From Nectonema munidae (lineage: Eukaryota > Nematomorpha > Nectonematoida > Nectonematidae): DNA of 64,000 nt. Below the pieces are notes generated by a model. It searched no databases. It was not told the DNA's origin and saw nothing but the letters and a program-made list of their open reading frames with translations. Location: the NCBI GenBank assembly GCA_030549495.1, contig JAUIRK010000799.1, positions 1-64,000 of the forward strand, written 5' to 3'. Made by a program: the position numbers and the translations under genes. Shown one piece after another: positions 54,001 to 57,296 of the stretch (position 1 is the first letter of the stretch; every line of letters begins with the position of its first letter).

Positions 54001-56714
54001 CTCACTCTTTTAGGTTTCGGTATTCAGCTCTGGAGGTAGCATATTTTGTAACATTAGGGACATAACTTTTAGCGAAAATGTTATAATTTTTCATTTCTTT
54101 CTTTACAGTTAAGCTTTTTGAACAAAATTTTACTTACTTAAAAATTTTAAGTTCCTTATTCAAGTTCTCCTAAGACTCTGTGTATCTGAATATGTGAAAT
54201 CTGCATGTTAAATATTAACAATCTCACATCTCATGCAAAAATAGAATCTTTTTTTGATTGAAAATAGAGAGTCGTATTTATTGAATGTAGATTTATTTCT
54301 TCTTTGTAGTAAACTCATGAGCCACGATGAAAATTAAAATAGATTCAATTAATATGTCAAAAATACGCATGTATTCATTATCAATCACGCAGACAACTTT
54401 CCTCATCAGAGGATAAGTGTCGTAAATAGTGTACTTAAATTTCACACATGATTAAAAGCTTCCATTCGAACTACATGCTCTCTTATGTTTTTGAATTGTG
54501 AACCCTATTCTTCAAAAGGAAAGCTATGATTCCTTTTCTTGAGTTTCCTCCTAAATTTGATGGAAATGTTTAACTCCAAATATGTTTTGTTAGCCGAGTA
54601 TAGCATATTTTAATATAAATAGCAGACTCTCATTCCTTGTCAGATGACAAATATTTTATTGCATTTTAGAAGTTTATGATCATTTGTATCGTTTTTTCCG
54701 TTTAGAACCAGGAGATATAAAACCTGTGAAGCTGCAAATTTCAAATCCAAATCTAAACTTGAATGAAGGTGAAAATGCTGAGTTCATCTGCAAGCTTACA
54801 AATGACAAAGTATTTCATTTCGTTTTGTTTTGTTCAAACCATTCCAAAAAATTGGACATAATTTAAATATTTTTAATCCCTTATTGACTTTTTTAACTCC
54901 AACTCCTTAGGCTCCATACAAATTGAACTGGATAAAGAAGGATGGCTTTCTTCCATCAAAGGCTCTCATACGAATAAACGGCAACTTGATGATACCTCGA
55001 GTATCTCTTACGGATTCTGGAGAGTACATATGTGTAGCTTCCAACAATTATCACTCCTTAGATGCTGTTGCCAATCTTAAAGTTCTAGGTAAGTTTCTCG
55101 ACTTTATCAATTTCCATATTGTAAACCTACTTTGCTATTTTAATTTTTCTATCTCAATGAATTGTTTCGCTTTCATACTACGTATTAAATATAATGAATC
55201 ATTCTTCAGAACATTTATAGCATAGATAGAGCATCCCCAGTGCCCGCGCTAAGTAAAAATTTTAGAGGGGGGGGGGCTTCATTGGGTCGCTAATTTTTGA
55301 ACTATCAGATTAATCTGTTTCAAAACGAAAAGAAAACATATGATGTATTTGTCAAGACATATCTATACAGATTACATTTTCATGAAAGAAATTATTATGA
55401 ATGCTAGATGTTTTTCATATTTTTTTAGGATAATGAAAAATTTTTTAGGGGAACTTGAAAATTAGCTTGGGGCTTGAGAAATAGTTGGGGGGAGGTTTGT
55501 ACCCAAAAATTTAATAGGTAGCGCGGGCTCTGAGCATCCGTATTTATATTATTATTAAATGGCTAGCACTATGTATTGTATATTTAAATTAATAATTCTT
55601 CTCATTTTCTCCTGGATTTGTACCCGGGAATAAATTATAAAGAATGCTGGCTAGGGGTAAGCCAAGCAAGAAGGAGTAAACACAGGCTCGCAAGAAAGAT
55701 AAGAAATAGATGGTGGCAATTGTTACATTATTTTATAACGAAAATTTTTGCAACTCATTTAATTCCATTATATTAGCATTATAACTAATTTTCATAAGAT
55801 CTTTCTACTTTTTAGTTAAAAAAAGACCTATTCTTTTAAAAATAAGATAACCTTCATAAAAGTGCATTAATACAAAAACTCACAAATTGATAAAAAATTA
55901 AAAACTTATCTAAACTTTCATATAACAAGATAATTGTTGCTATTGCTAAGTAAAGTATATTGTACTGTATCATCTTTTTGTATTATGAAGAAACTTTCGG
56001 ATTTATATCTCACATTTTTCAAAATTTATATATTCAAAATAGAAGTTTTTGTTTATTATTTTTTTCATATACTTCAAATTGGAAGTGTGAGAGAGAATTT
56101 GAATACAGAACATATCTTTTAATATTTTTGCCCTAAGAAAATAGTGATGTGAATTATCGCCCACCTGTTGCTTCAATACATCCATCAAACGTTCGCGTGA
56201 AAGAAGGAGATGGACTAAAACTGATATGCACAATCAAAGGATCTCCAACCCCCATTCTTTCGTGGAAACGCGATCCAGACAGTTCCGACATTGGCGCGAA
56301 TGTAAAAATTGGGTGTTAACTCTTTCAAAGACATGACAGTCATTGTGTACTTTGTTTTAGGTAATCGGTAACACGATAAGCTTTACCTCGATCTCTGTGG
56401 ATGATTCTGGAACGTATATATGTCAAGTTCAAAATCAGTATGGGATATATCAAGCTAAGTCAATGGTGCACGTTGTTTCGATGAGTAAATTTTATCACAC
56501 TCATTTTGATATAAATGAACGCATTCATATATATGTAAAATTGCATTTGAATTTAGAACCACAAGCTATTCCTCCACAAATTAAGTTGCGTCAAAAGTAC
56601 TTGACCATTAAATATGGACAATCAGGTTCGTTAATATGCGATGCAATGGGAAACCCAATACCAACAATACGGTGGTCTAAGAAAGGACTGAAGGAATTAA
56701 AGAAAAATCATCTG
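2711..56714 (+). CDS. Perlecan-like basement-membrane proteoglycan, partial (26 internal exons)
   Basis: This is a secreted modular extracellular-matrix protein of the perlecan / trol / unc-52 family, expected in basement membranes. The exons are 2711-3029, 4587-4642, 7409-7678, 11399-11698, 12567-12737, 12874-12984, 14986-15414, 18050-18376, 22411-22677, 23441-23710, 25158-25255, 26398-26538, 26599-26772, 29135-29221, 29286-29363, 32128-32246, 34180-34291, 34938-35051, 35103-35218, 37258-37341, 52636-52682, 54706-54809, 54911-55088, 56138-56301, 56361-56484 and 56557-56714. Every boundary is AG/GT and the phase agrees at all 25 junctions. The diagnostic pieces are three LDLa repeats followed directly by an Ig domain with WRLNWGHIP, the perlecan Ig-I signature, and then laminin EGF / laminin IV / laminin EGF and more Ig. 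The signal peptide and any LamG domains are not in the exons found. Coding nature and family are near certain; completeness of the exon set is not, because phase-symmetric exons could be missing from long introns. Vertebrate orthologue: HSPG2; Drosophila: trol. Confidence 0.93.
3030..4586. other. Intron, exon 1 to 2
   Basis: 1.56 kb of AT-rich sequence with no recognised element. TTAGGTTTAAGGTTAAGTTA at about 4034-4055 is simple. Confidence 0.6.
4587..4642 (+). CDS. Perlecan exon 2: 56-nt linker micro-exon
   Basis: The donor of exon 1 leaves phase 2 while exon 3 enters in phase 1, so a phase 2-to-1 exon is required between them. This 56-nt segment has a pyrimidine-rich acceptor ending TTTCTTGTAG, an open frame reading [18 protein letters not shown] and a strong donor A|GTAAGC, with exactly the needed phases. 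It would extend the basic linker between two Ig domains. Support is from splice signals and phase only, since the linker has no domain match. Confidence 0.7.
4643..7408. other. Intron, exon 2 to 3
   Basis: 2.8 kb. It holds the MITE at 5183-5540; the remainder is AT-rich without recognised content. Confidence 0.6.
5183..5540. mobile_element. hAT-like MITE with terminal inverted repeats
   Basis: The left end TAGAGATGTATCGGATGT and the right end, read in reverse, TAGAGATGTATCGGATAT are inverted repeats of 16 matching bases. Next to them are scattered GGATGCGAATGCGGATATCC blocks. The flanking 8 bases are GTAAATTT and CCAAATTT (6/8), consistent with a decayed 8-bp hAT-type duplication. It has no coding capacity. 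Confidence 0.75.
7409..7678 (+). CDS. Perlecan exon 3: Ig-like domain without cysteines
   Basis: A phase 1-1 exon of 270 nt, acceptor TTGGAATAG, donor AAA|GTAAGC. The fold pattern is clear: a C-strand tryptophan ([10 protein letters not shown]), an E-strand hydrophobic run (VRLLLRSV), then DNAKYTVVI where most Ig domains have DxGxYxC. Both disulfide cysteines are replaced (B strand MFNVVV, F strand YTVVI), so the domain cannot form the usual intradomain bond. Its RSDG..LP core resembles exon 9, suggesting an old duplication. Confidence 0.88.
10389..10460. mobile_element. Possible Tigger/pogo-like terminal repeat, single end
   Basis: CAGTAGACCCTCTCTAAGAA resembles the CAGTARAMCCTCTNTAANNA termini of pogo/Tigger-type elements and follows an A-rich flank. 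No partner end is visible. A similar sequence, CAGTATAGACCTCGATATCT, is at 36811-36830. Confidence 0.35.
10664..10683 (+). repeat. G20 homopolymer
   Basis: Twenty consecutive G follow GGGGCGCTAAATAAGCATGT in otherwise AT-rich intron sequence. The preceding ~120 bases (GCGCCACTGGATC, CACCCGCG) are GC-rich and look like MITE sequence, but I could not define ends. Confidence 0.8.
11057..11134 (+). repeat. 77-bp dispersed direct repeat, copy 1
   Basis: GGGCGAAATGTTCCAAAGCC through TTGCTGCAATGCAAAAA is repeated at 14435-14511 with a single A/G difference over ~77 bases. The flanks differ completely, so this is a dispersed repeat, not a segmental duplication. Confidence 0.85.
11399..11698 (+). CDS. 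Perlecan exon 4: Ig domain before the LDLa repeats
   Basis: A phase 1-1 exon of 300 nt, acceptor TTTTTTGCACAG, donor CAG|GTATGA. It encodes a canonical Ig with AILRCMLEV (B-strand Cys), IVWRKDNER (C-strand Trp) and SGIYTCTAP (F-strand Cys). It directly precedes the LDLa exons. Confidence 0.92.
11699..12566. other. Intron, exon 4 to 5
   Basis: Palindromic element copy 1 at its start; the rest is nearly pure A/T. Confidence 0.6.
11779..11970. mobile_element. Palindromic ~21-bp-unit element, copy 1
   Basis: The left end ATTTTTAGTTCCCTCTTT and right end AGATGAAATGGGGCTAAAAA with TGGTGTA are inverted relative to each other. The interior is made of a repeating unit close to AAAAAGACAAAATAGAATTGC, in one orientation on the right and inverted on the left. 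No coding capacity. Other copies are at 17.4, 40.4 and 50.0 kb. Confidence 0.7.
12567..12737 (+). CDS. Perlecan exon 5: LDL-receptor class A repeat 1
   Basis: A phase 1-1 exon of 171 nt. After a basic, serine-rich lead (KSNPSRLF) it has six cysteines in LDLa order: [35 protein letters not shown]. The acidic DCSDESDE cluster is the calcium cage of LDLa folds. The donor is C|GTAAAA. The symmetric phase is the usual one for shuffled LDLa exons. Confidence 0.93.
12874..12984 (+). CDS. Perlecan exon 6: LDL-receptor class A repeat 2
   Basis: A 111-nt phase 1-1 exon containing just one complete LDLa repeat. It reads [18 protein letters not shown] then [18 protein letters not shown], with six cysteines and the calcium-binding D.DCTDKSDE cluster. 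The acceptor is ACTATTTAG and the donor C|GTAATC. The intron from exon 5 is only 136 bp. Confidence 0.94.
12985..14985. other. Intron, exon 6 to 7
   Basis: 2.0 kb. It contains copy 2 of the 77-bp repeat; nothing else recognised. Confidence 0.6.
14435..14511 (+). repeat. 77-bp dispersed direct repeat, copy 2
   Basis: Partner of 11057-11134, about 99% identical and in the same orientation, in the intron between exons 6 and 7. It overlaps no exon. Confidence 0.85.
14986..15414 (+). CDS. Perlecan exon 7: LDLa repeat 3 fused to Ig-I
   Basis: A 429-nt phase 1-1 exon. The first ~35 residues are an LDLa repeat ([15 protein letters not shown], then [18 protein letters not shown]). The rest is an Ig domain with B-strand MQCEAKGTP, the motif [19 protein letters not shown] and [11 protein letters not shown]. 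These motifs are the signature of perlecan Ig-I in vertebrates and invertebrates and are the strongest single identification in the window. It is noticeably richer in G+C than the flanking introns. Confidence 0.97.
15464..16080 (+). repeat. G-tract cluster (three G-rich blocks)
   Basis: CAGGGATGGACCGAGA leads into G15 (15479-15493) and G6. A G-run at about 15957-15970 and a longer G-rich block at 16021-16060 follow. The blocks resemble termini of G-rich MITEs of the CAGGGGCGGATC type seen at 58.0 kb, but no clean pair of ends could be assigned. They may form G-quadruplexes on the plus strand. Confidence 0.6.
17407..17619. mobile_element. Palindromic ~21-bp-unit element, copy 2
   Basis: The left end CATTTTCAGTTCTAATTTGTC and right end ACAAAATAGGACTAAAAATC followed by GTATAT are inverted repeats. 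Inner units such as TTTTGTCTTTTTTCAAATCG and TTTGCCTTTTTGTTATTTTA are left-arm versions of the shared unit. Confidence 0.68.
18050..18376 (+). CDS. Perlecan exon 8: Ig-like domain lacking the B-strand cysteine
   Basis: A 327-nt phase 1-1 exon, acceptor ATTTTTTAG, donor C|GTAAGA. A ~20-residue linker leads into an Ig fold: [37 protein letters not shown] and NNGIFTCVI. The F-strand cysteine is present, but the B-strand position reads AHFRI with no cysteine, so the canonical bond is absent. Confidence 0.9.
19270..21010 (-). pseudogene. hAT-superfamily transposase, broken, nearly full length
   Basis: Read right to left: a BED-type finger ([10 protein letters not shown] at about 20890-20940, then [13 protein letters not shown] after a frame change), a middle region with [13 protein letters not shown] and [16 protein letters not shown] (the conserved D(N)xxxN and C.aH blocks), a long helical segment (19494-20111), and a C-terminal dimerisation block [18 protein letters not shown] (19292-19507). 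Frames 20674-20904, 20376-20699, 19494-20380 and 19292-19507 overlap or abut, with an in-frame TGA after NFGG and several frameshifts, so the copy is inactive. It sits antisense in the intron between perlecan exons 8 and 9. Ends and target duplication were not resolved. Confidence 0.85.
21165..21308 (+). repeat. C12-T5-G12 hairpin and C-tract cluster
   Basis: A run of 12 C, five T and 12 G (21165-21193) could fold back perfectly. After an A-rich stretch come further C-runs (about 21242-21261 and 21283-21308) broken by single T. It adjoins the 5' end of the hAT copy. Such a composition is either a G-rich MITE or a low-quality assembly patch. Confidence 0.7.
22411..22677 (+). CDS. Perlecan exon 9: Ig-like domain with displaced cysteine
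   Basis: A 267-nt phase 1-1 exon, acceptor AAACTTTAG, donor CAG|GTTTAA. It reads [17 protein letters not shown], then [27 protein letters not shown] and EGMYSCSLF. The usual B-strand cysteine is a valine. A cysteine sits where the C-strand tryptophan normally is (ISC), and the F-strand cysteine is kept. The bond, if any, would be non-canonical. Confidence 0.88.
22780..22946. repeat. A/T-only low-complexity tract
   Basis: About 165 bases are almost purely A and T, with T-runs turning into A-runs (TTTTTTAAAAAA-type inversions). No coding sense. Confidence 0.75.
23186..23329. mobile_element. Tigger/pogo-like MITE
   Basis: CAGTAGATCCTTTATAACG on the left and, inverted, CAGTAGATCCATTATAAGCG on the right are terminal repeats of about 18 bases enclosing 144 bp with internal CGCGTTATAAATAG / GAGTTATAACCG pieces. 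The CAGTAGATCC...TATAA layout is that of pogo/Tigger-derived elements, which insert at TA; the flanks hold TA one to two bases away. Confidence 0.7.
23441..23710 (+). CDS. Perlecan exon 10: Ig-like domain lacking the B-strand cysteine
   Basis: A 270-nt phase 1-1 exon, acceptor AATATTTTAG, donor AAG|GTACCT. It reads [39 protein letters not shown] and [10 protein letters not shown]. The tryptophan and F-strand cysteine are present; the B strand (SLTLQAF) has no cysteine. It is the last Ig before the laminin-like part. Confidence 0.9.
23711..25157. other. Intron, exon 10 to 11
   Basis: 1.4 kb. A possible palindromic element copy lies at 24946-25098. TTTCGACGATTCGCTT / GTTCGATGGATTGTCT / GTCGGGCGACGAAGTG (about 24870-24920) looks like degenerate 16-bp units. 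Confidence 0.5.
24946..25098. mobile_element. Possible further copy of the palindromic element
   Basis: The left part TTTATTTTATCTTTTTCGAT... and the right part AGATAGAATCGAAAAAAGAA with AATAGAGCGAAAATGGTGCC are imperfect inverted repeats with an outward end ...AAAATGGTG like the 11.8-kb copy, but the unit repeats are poorly preserved. Confidence 0.4.
25158..25255 (+). CDS. Perlecan exon 11: laminin-EGF repeat, first part
   Basis: A 98-nt exon, entering in phase 1 and leaving in phase 0, acceptor CTCCTAG, donor AAA|GTAAGT. After a basic lead (KPLPKRQR) it encodes [18 protein letters not shown] and RCTCK, the first three cysteines of a laminin-type EGF module (CNPxG...GxCxCK). It continues in frame into exon 12. 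Confidence 0.88.
25256..26397. other. Intron, exon 11 to 12
   Basis: 1.1 kb; nothing recognised. Confidence 0.6.
26398..26538 (+). CDS. Perlecan exon 12: laminin-EGF repeat end and start of laminin IV unit
   Basis: A phase 0-0 exon of 141 nt. [18 protein letters not shown] and [13 protein letters not shown] complete one laminin EGF and start the next, and [16 protein letters not shown] matches the perlecan segment (CFCxGxTxxC...) that is interrupted by the laminin IV domain. The donor is GAT|GTAAGT, followed by a 60-bp intron. Confidence 0.92.
26599..26772 (+). CDS. Perlecan exon 13: laminin IV (laminin B) domain, N-terminal part
   Basis: A phase 0-0 exon of 174 nt, acceptor TGATTCAG, donor CAT|GTAAGC. 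It ends in [13 protein letters not shown], the well-conserved WxLPxxFLGN(K/H) motif of laminin IV domains, after a linker [10 protein letters not shown] like the one in perlecan domain III. Confidence 0.93.
26795..26932 (-). mobile_element. tRNA-derived SINE, family A, copy 1
   Basis: In reverse the order is GGATTCGATACCTCAAGGTC, then TTGGGTTCGATCCCGCATC (a pol III B box, GGTTCGATCCC), a body with TTCCTCATAGTTCGATACAA and AAT TGTGCC, and a GGTACC-type tail. Its tRNA-like head is at the right end. It shares over ~120 bp with four other copies here. Confidence 0.75.
27219..27368 (-). mobile_element. tRNA-derived SINE, family A, copy 2
   Basis: The tRNA-like head is at the right (reverse: TGCGTGAGTATGGCTGGTTA then GGTATTGGGTTCGATCCCGC). 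The tail at the left is (AAAGGT)n in plus orientation. It contains the family body with GGCGCAATTGTGCTTTC inverted. Confidence 0.8.
27734..27889 (-). mobile_element. tRNA-derived SINE, family A, copy 3
   Basis: Head at the right (reverse: GGGCGTGAGTAAGGTTGGTT then CTTGGGTTCGATCCCGCATC), where TGAGTAAGGTTGG resembles a pol III A box. The left end carries three AAAGGT units. It is the third copy within 1.1 kb in the same orientation. Confidence 0.82.
27915..28113 (+). mobile_element. Second copy of the same LINE 3' end, deleted
   Basis: It matches the LINE tail at 1.95-2.55 kb in two blocks: GAAAAGACGTG...GTTAATAGAAATAGTAAAA (27918-27962) and the 3' UTR CACCCTCCTCCTTCT...CTTAAG...GTTGATGACCACA...TTTGAATAAAC...ATTTCTATTTAC (28004-28112). 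The coding tail with WNSLP is absent between the blocks, so this copy carries an internal deletion. Confidence 0.75.
28405..28420 (+). repeat. (AAC)n tract at the end of a repeat-like segment
   Basis: GCATAACAGAGCCCGGGAAA is followed by about five AAC/ACA units. The ~200 bases before it (28208 onward) are less AT-rich than the surroundings and open in one frame, but the peptide matches nothing I know. It could be the 3' end of a retroposon. Confidence 0.4.
29135..29221 (+). CDS. Perlecan exon 14: laminin IV domain, YGG strand
   Basis: An 87-nt phase 0-0 exon with a textbook acceptor (TTTTCATTTCAG) and donor (TCG|GTAAGA). [15 protein letters not shown] matches the conserved (V)xSYGGxLxYxL motif that directly follows FLGN in laminin [10 protein letters not shown] matches the following strand. 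Confidence 0.93.
29286..29363 (+). CDS. Perlecan exon 15: laminin IV domain, middle
   Basis: A 78-nt phase 0-0 exon, 26 codons ([10 protein letters not shown]... to FKALLVE), acceptor CACATTTTAG, donor GAA|GTAAGT. The intron before it is 64 bp. It fits the laminin IV stretch between the YGG strand and the W-containing helix; by itself the match is weak, but phase and position fit exactly. Confidence 0.88.
29364..32127. other. Intron, exon 15 to 16
   Basis: 2.8 kb containing the ZBED-type hAT copy. TATGTTGTGAGGCA is repeated with GTTCCAATT near 31825-31905. Confidence 0.6.
30077..31612 (+). pseudogene. hAT transposase of the ZBED5/FAM200 type, broken and internally shortened
   Basis: It starts [10 protein letters not shown] (ATG 30077), typical of ZBED5-like hAT proteins, with an in-frame TAA about 100 bases on. 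The BED finger follows: [18 protein letters not shown] and [20 protein letters not shown], then [17 protein letters not shown]. After 30619 the frame changes repeatedly: [49 protein letters not shown], and a C-terminal dimerisation block LPFTTTY.CDSGFS near 31495-31530. The middle of the catalytic region is shorter than in intact members, so part is deleted. At least five lesions are visible. It lies in sense orientation in the intron between exons 15 and 16. Confidence 0.87.
32128..32246 (+). CDS. Perlecan exon 16: laminin IV domain, helix and strand
   Basis: A 119-nt exon, phase 0 in and phase 2 out, acceptor ATTTTTTAG, donor [28 protein letters not shown] corresponds to the conserved ExxWxxxxG.P.SR.exLmxxL segment of laminin IV, and [11 protein letters not shown] to its lxxLlIRA strand. 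Confidence 0.93.
33243..33300. repeat. Short AT-rich tandem repeat
   Basis: Units of GATTAATTAAAAACTTTTTT type are repeated about two and a half times with a ~20-bp period. Confidence 0.65.
33916..33978. repeat. Tandem duplication of ~31 bp
   Basis: TTGATAATAAATTTTAAAAA plus ATCAAATCACC is followed by a near-identical copy (one base shorter in the T/A run). Confidence 0.8.
34180..34291 (+). CDS. Perlecan exon 17: laminin IV end and laminin-EGF resumption
   Basis: A 112-nt exon, phase 2 in and 0 out, acceptor TATATTAAG, donor [26 protein letters not shown] ends the laminin IV domain (the xxISLDxA strand), and [19 protein letters not shown] is the hallmark VExCxCPxGYxGLSCE that restarts the interrupted laminin EGF. 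Confidence 0.94.
34292..34937. other. Intron, exon 17 to 18
   Basis: 646 bp of AT-rich sequence; nothing recognised. Confidence 0.65.
34938..35051 (+). CDS. Perlecan exon 18: laminin-EGF repeats
   Basis: A 114-nt phase 0-0 exon, acceptor TTTTACAAAG, donor [27 protein letters not shown] ends one laminin EGF and [19 protein letters not shown] starts the next (CxCNxxSxxCDPETGxC). Confidence 0.94.
35103..35218 (+). CDS. Perlecan exon 19: laminin-EGF repeats
   Basis: A 116-nt exon, phase 0 in and 2 out, acceptor CTTTTTTTAG, donor [28 protein letters not shown] is the conserved NCxxNTxGxxCExCxxGFY of laminin EGF modules; [15 protein letters not shown] opens the next. The intron separating it from exon 18 is only 51 bp, the shortest found here. 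Confidence 0.95.
35219..37257. other. Intron, exon 19 to 20
   Basis: 2.0 kb. CAGGGTGGGCAAACCGCGATC (35254-35274) looks like a single hAT MITE end. ATAGAGGGAACTATGGCGAC (36251 on) and, inverted, ATAGAGGGCTACGAGAACTC (to about 36727) may be the ends of one degraded element. A Tigger-like end lies at 36811. Confidence 0.45.
37258..37341 (+). CDS. Perlecan exon 20: laminin-EGF repeat
   Basis: An 84-nt phase 2-2 exon, acceptor TTCTTTTTAG, donor [28 protein letters not shown] and YQGRRCE match the laminin-EGF core of perlecan (C..... .CDxCxPGYxGRxCE). The module lacks its last loop here; that loop is supplied by exon 21, 15.3 kb away. Confidence 0.93.
40317..40341. repeat. (TA)n microsatellite
   Basis: An alternating TA run of about 12 units at the left border of the palindromic element at 40.35 kb. 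Another, shorter TA run is at about 28490-28503. Confidence 0.85.
40351..40581. mobile_element. Palindromic ~21-bp-unit element, copy 3
   Basis: The left end ATCTTTAGTTCTATTTC and right end AAATAGAACTAAACACGGTC are inverted repeats. The left arm carries TTTTGCCATTCTACTTTGCC-type units and the right arm ATTGCAAAAAAAATAAAATA and TTGTCAAAATACAAAATAG units. A (TA)n microsatellite borders it on the left. Confidence 0.7.
47991..48145 (+). mobile_element. tRNA-derived SINE, second family
   Basis: CAGATGGCTTAGTGTTTGGA gives an A-box region, GCGTATGGTCTCAATAC an anticodon-arm-like hairpin and TCGGTTCGATCCC (B box 48043-48053) a T-arm. The acceptor ends do not pair and the base before the anticodon is not T, so it is not a functional tRNA. 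A ~75-bp unrelated body follows. Confidence 0.65.
49095..49180. mobile_element. One end of a MITE related to the 5.2-kb copy
   Basis: TAGAGATGTATTGGATATCC is followed by GCATCC, TTTTTACATCCTCT and CTCATCC, which matches the inverted right end of the 5183-5540 element over about 80 bases. No opposite terminus was found nearby, so it is a fragment. Confidence 0.6.
49399..49675. mobile_element. hAT-like MITE (GGGTTCTCAAC termini)
   Basis: The left end TATGGGTTCTCAACCCTTTT and right end, inverted, CAAGGGTTCTTAACATGAGG are imperfect inverted repeats of the CAGNGGTTCTCAACC class used by Charlie-like hAT elements. Inside are AGTACCCCCTGAG and AGTACCCCTAG fragments typical of such MITEs. No convincing 8-bp duplication. 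Confidence 0.7.
50023..50125. mobile_element. Palindromic ~21-bp-unit element, one arm (copy 4)
   Basis: Four successive right-arm units (GGAACTTAAAAAGACAATTTT, ...AAAGACGATTTTAAATTT, ...AAAGGATACTTTTGAATTT, ...AAAGACAATTTGAAC) end in the terminal TAAAAATGGTATAT. The left arm is missing or too diverged to see. Confidence 0.55.
52636..52682 (+). CDS. Perlecan exon 21: 47-nt micro-exon closing the laminin EGF
   Basis: A 47-nt exon, phase 2 in and phase 1 out, with acceptor TTTGTTATTTTAG and donor A|GTAAGT. Spliced to exon 20 it reads [18 protein letters not shown], supplying the final C-x2-C...C loop that exon 20 lacks (CExCxPGYxGNxxxxC in homologues). Phase, both splice sites and the missing cysteines agree, and the outgoing phase 1 fits the next Ig exon. 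Confidence 0.85.
52683..54705. other. Intron, exon 21 to 22
   Basis: 2.0 kb with the degenerate 16-bp repeat at 52.85 kb; GCCCCAAATGTCGATGCGCT and TCAATTGTCATTTGGCTGAA near 53.24 kb are of similar style. Nothing else recognised. Confidence 0.55.
52848..52960. repeat. Degenerate ~16-bp tandem repeat
   Basis: Successive units such as ACTTTTTGCTGTAAGA, CTTTTCTTTTCAAGA, CTTTTTGCCGTAAAGA, TTTTCGTTACGAG and TCTTTTTGTTGCGGAA have a period of about 15-16 bases. The composition resembles the 16-bp repeat at 58.6 kb. Confidence 0.6.
54706..54809 (+). CDS. Perlecan exon 22: first half of an Ig domain
   Basis: A 104-nt exon, phase 1 in and 0 out, acceptor TTCCGTTTAG, donor AAA|GTATTT. It encodes the A and B strands: [20 protein letters not shown] then CKLTNDK. 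The domain continues across a 101-bp phase-0 intron into exon 23. Confidence 0.92.
54911..55088 (+). CDS. Perlecan exon 23: second half of an Ig domain
   Basis: A 178-nt exon, phase 0 in and 1 out, acceptor CTCCTTAG, donor [44 protein letters not shown] and [18 protein letters not shown] give the C-strand Trp and F-strand Cys of a canonical Ig completed with exon 22. Confidence 0.95.
55089..56137. other. Intron, exon 23 to 24
   Basis: 1.05 kb containing the MITE with target duplication; otherwise unrecognised. Confidence 0.65.
55238..55532. mobile_element. MITE with TIRs and near-perfect 8-bp target duplication
   Basis: It begins CAGTGCCCGCGCTA and ends, inverted, CAGAGCCCGCGCTA (13/14). 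It is flanked by AGCATCCC (55230-55237) and AGCATCCG (55533-55540), 7 of 8 identical, as expected for hAT-type insertion. The interior carries a G10 run and a G-rich strand, with no coding frame. It lies in the intron between exons 23 and 24. Confidence 0.88.
56138..56301 (+). CDS. Perlecan exon 24: first half of an Ig domain
   Basis: A 164-nt exon, phase 1 in and 0 out. The acceptor is TTTTTGCCCTAAG; the TAG seven bases further on would put a stop in frame and is rejected. It reads [29 protein letters not shown] and [16 protein letters not shown], a canonical I-set B strand and C-strand tryptophan. The donor is AAT|GTAAAA. Confidence 0.92.
56361..56484 (+). CDS. Perlecan exon 25: second half of an Ig domain
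   Basis: A 124-nt exon, phase 0 in and 1 out, after a 59-bp intron; acceptor CTTTGTTTTAG, donor [38 protein letters not shown] and [10 protein letters not shown] complete the Ig started in exon 24. Confidence 0.94.
56557..56714 (+). CDS. Perlecan exon 26: first half of a further Ig domain
   Basis: A 158-nt exon, phase 1 in and 0 out, after a 72-bp intron; acceptor TGAATTTAG, donor [38 protein letters not shown] and TIRWSKKGL are the first half of an I-set Ig. The exon stops before the F-strand cysteine, so the gene must continue. I found no matching second-half exon in 56715-64000. Confidence 0.93.
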
Positions 56715-57160
56715 GTAGAAATATTCGATTTCATTTTGTTTTTAATATTTTGCTAGAAGAAATTGATTTTTCCTCAAATCCTAAAAAATAGTTTCAACTC
56801 GTAGGTTTTTCAATTTAAGGCAACGTATTAAGAAATGCTCAATTGATATTTTACTATCTATATACTCAATTGAGTAAAAATCATAAGACACACGATCCAT
56901 GAAAATAGACACAAAGGTCCTTTTTTCTTTATATATATAGTCGTGAACATTATCTCTGCAGGAAAAAGGACTACAATAACTATAGGAAAAAATTACCTAA
57001 ATTTCGCATTTTTTAAATAAATCTAACTGAATAAATCAAGACCCAATAATAATTAAAGTCCACGTTGAAATGAATTCGTAATGTGTATCAAAGCTATGCC
57101 TTTTACATTCTGTTTTAATAGTTATTTGATCATAAAATTACGATTATAAGATGTTTTTAT

Positions 57161-57296
57161 AGGGGCCTGAGTAAGGTTGTTGGATTTGAAGGCTTCGATA
57201 ACTCAAGGTCTTGGGTTCGATCCCGCATCAAGCCTCTTTTCTTCATAGTTCAATACAAGCTGCGTAATTGTGGATTCGCACGGTACCTTTACCTTC
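57161..57296 (+). mobile_element. tRNA-derived SINE, family A, copy 4 (plus orientation)
   Basis: The forward order shows the family best: AGGGGCCTGAGTAAGGTTGT (A-box region), GGTCTTGGGTTCGATCCCGC (B box 57214-57224), a body with TTCATAGTTCAATACAAGC, TGCGTAATTGTG and a tail CGGTACCTTTACCTT. Confidence 0.85.

Noticed and set aside
56142-56145. TAG at 56142-56144 as the acceptor for exon 24
   Set aside because: It gives an in-frame TGA two codons later; the AAG acceptor at 56137 keeps the frame and phase 1.
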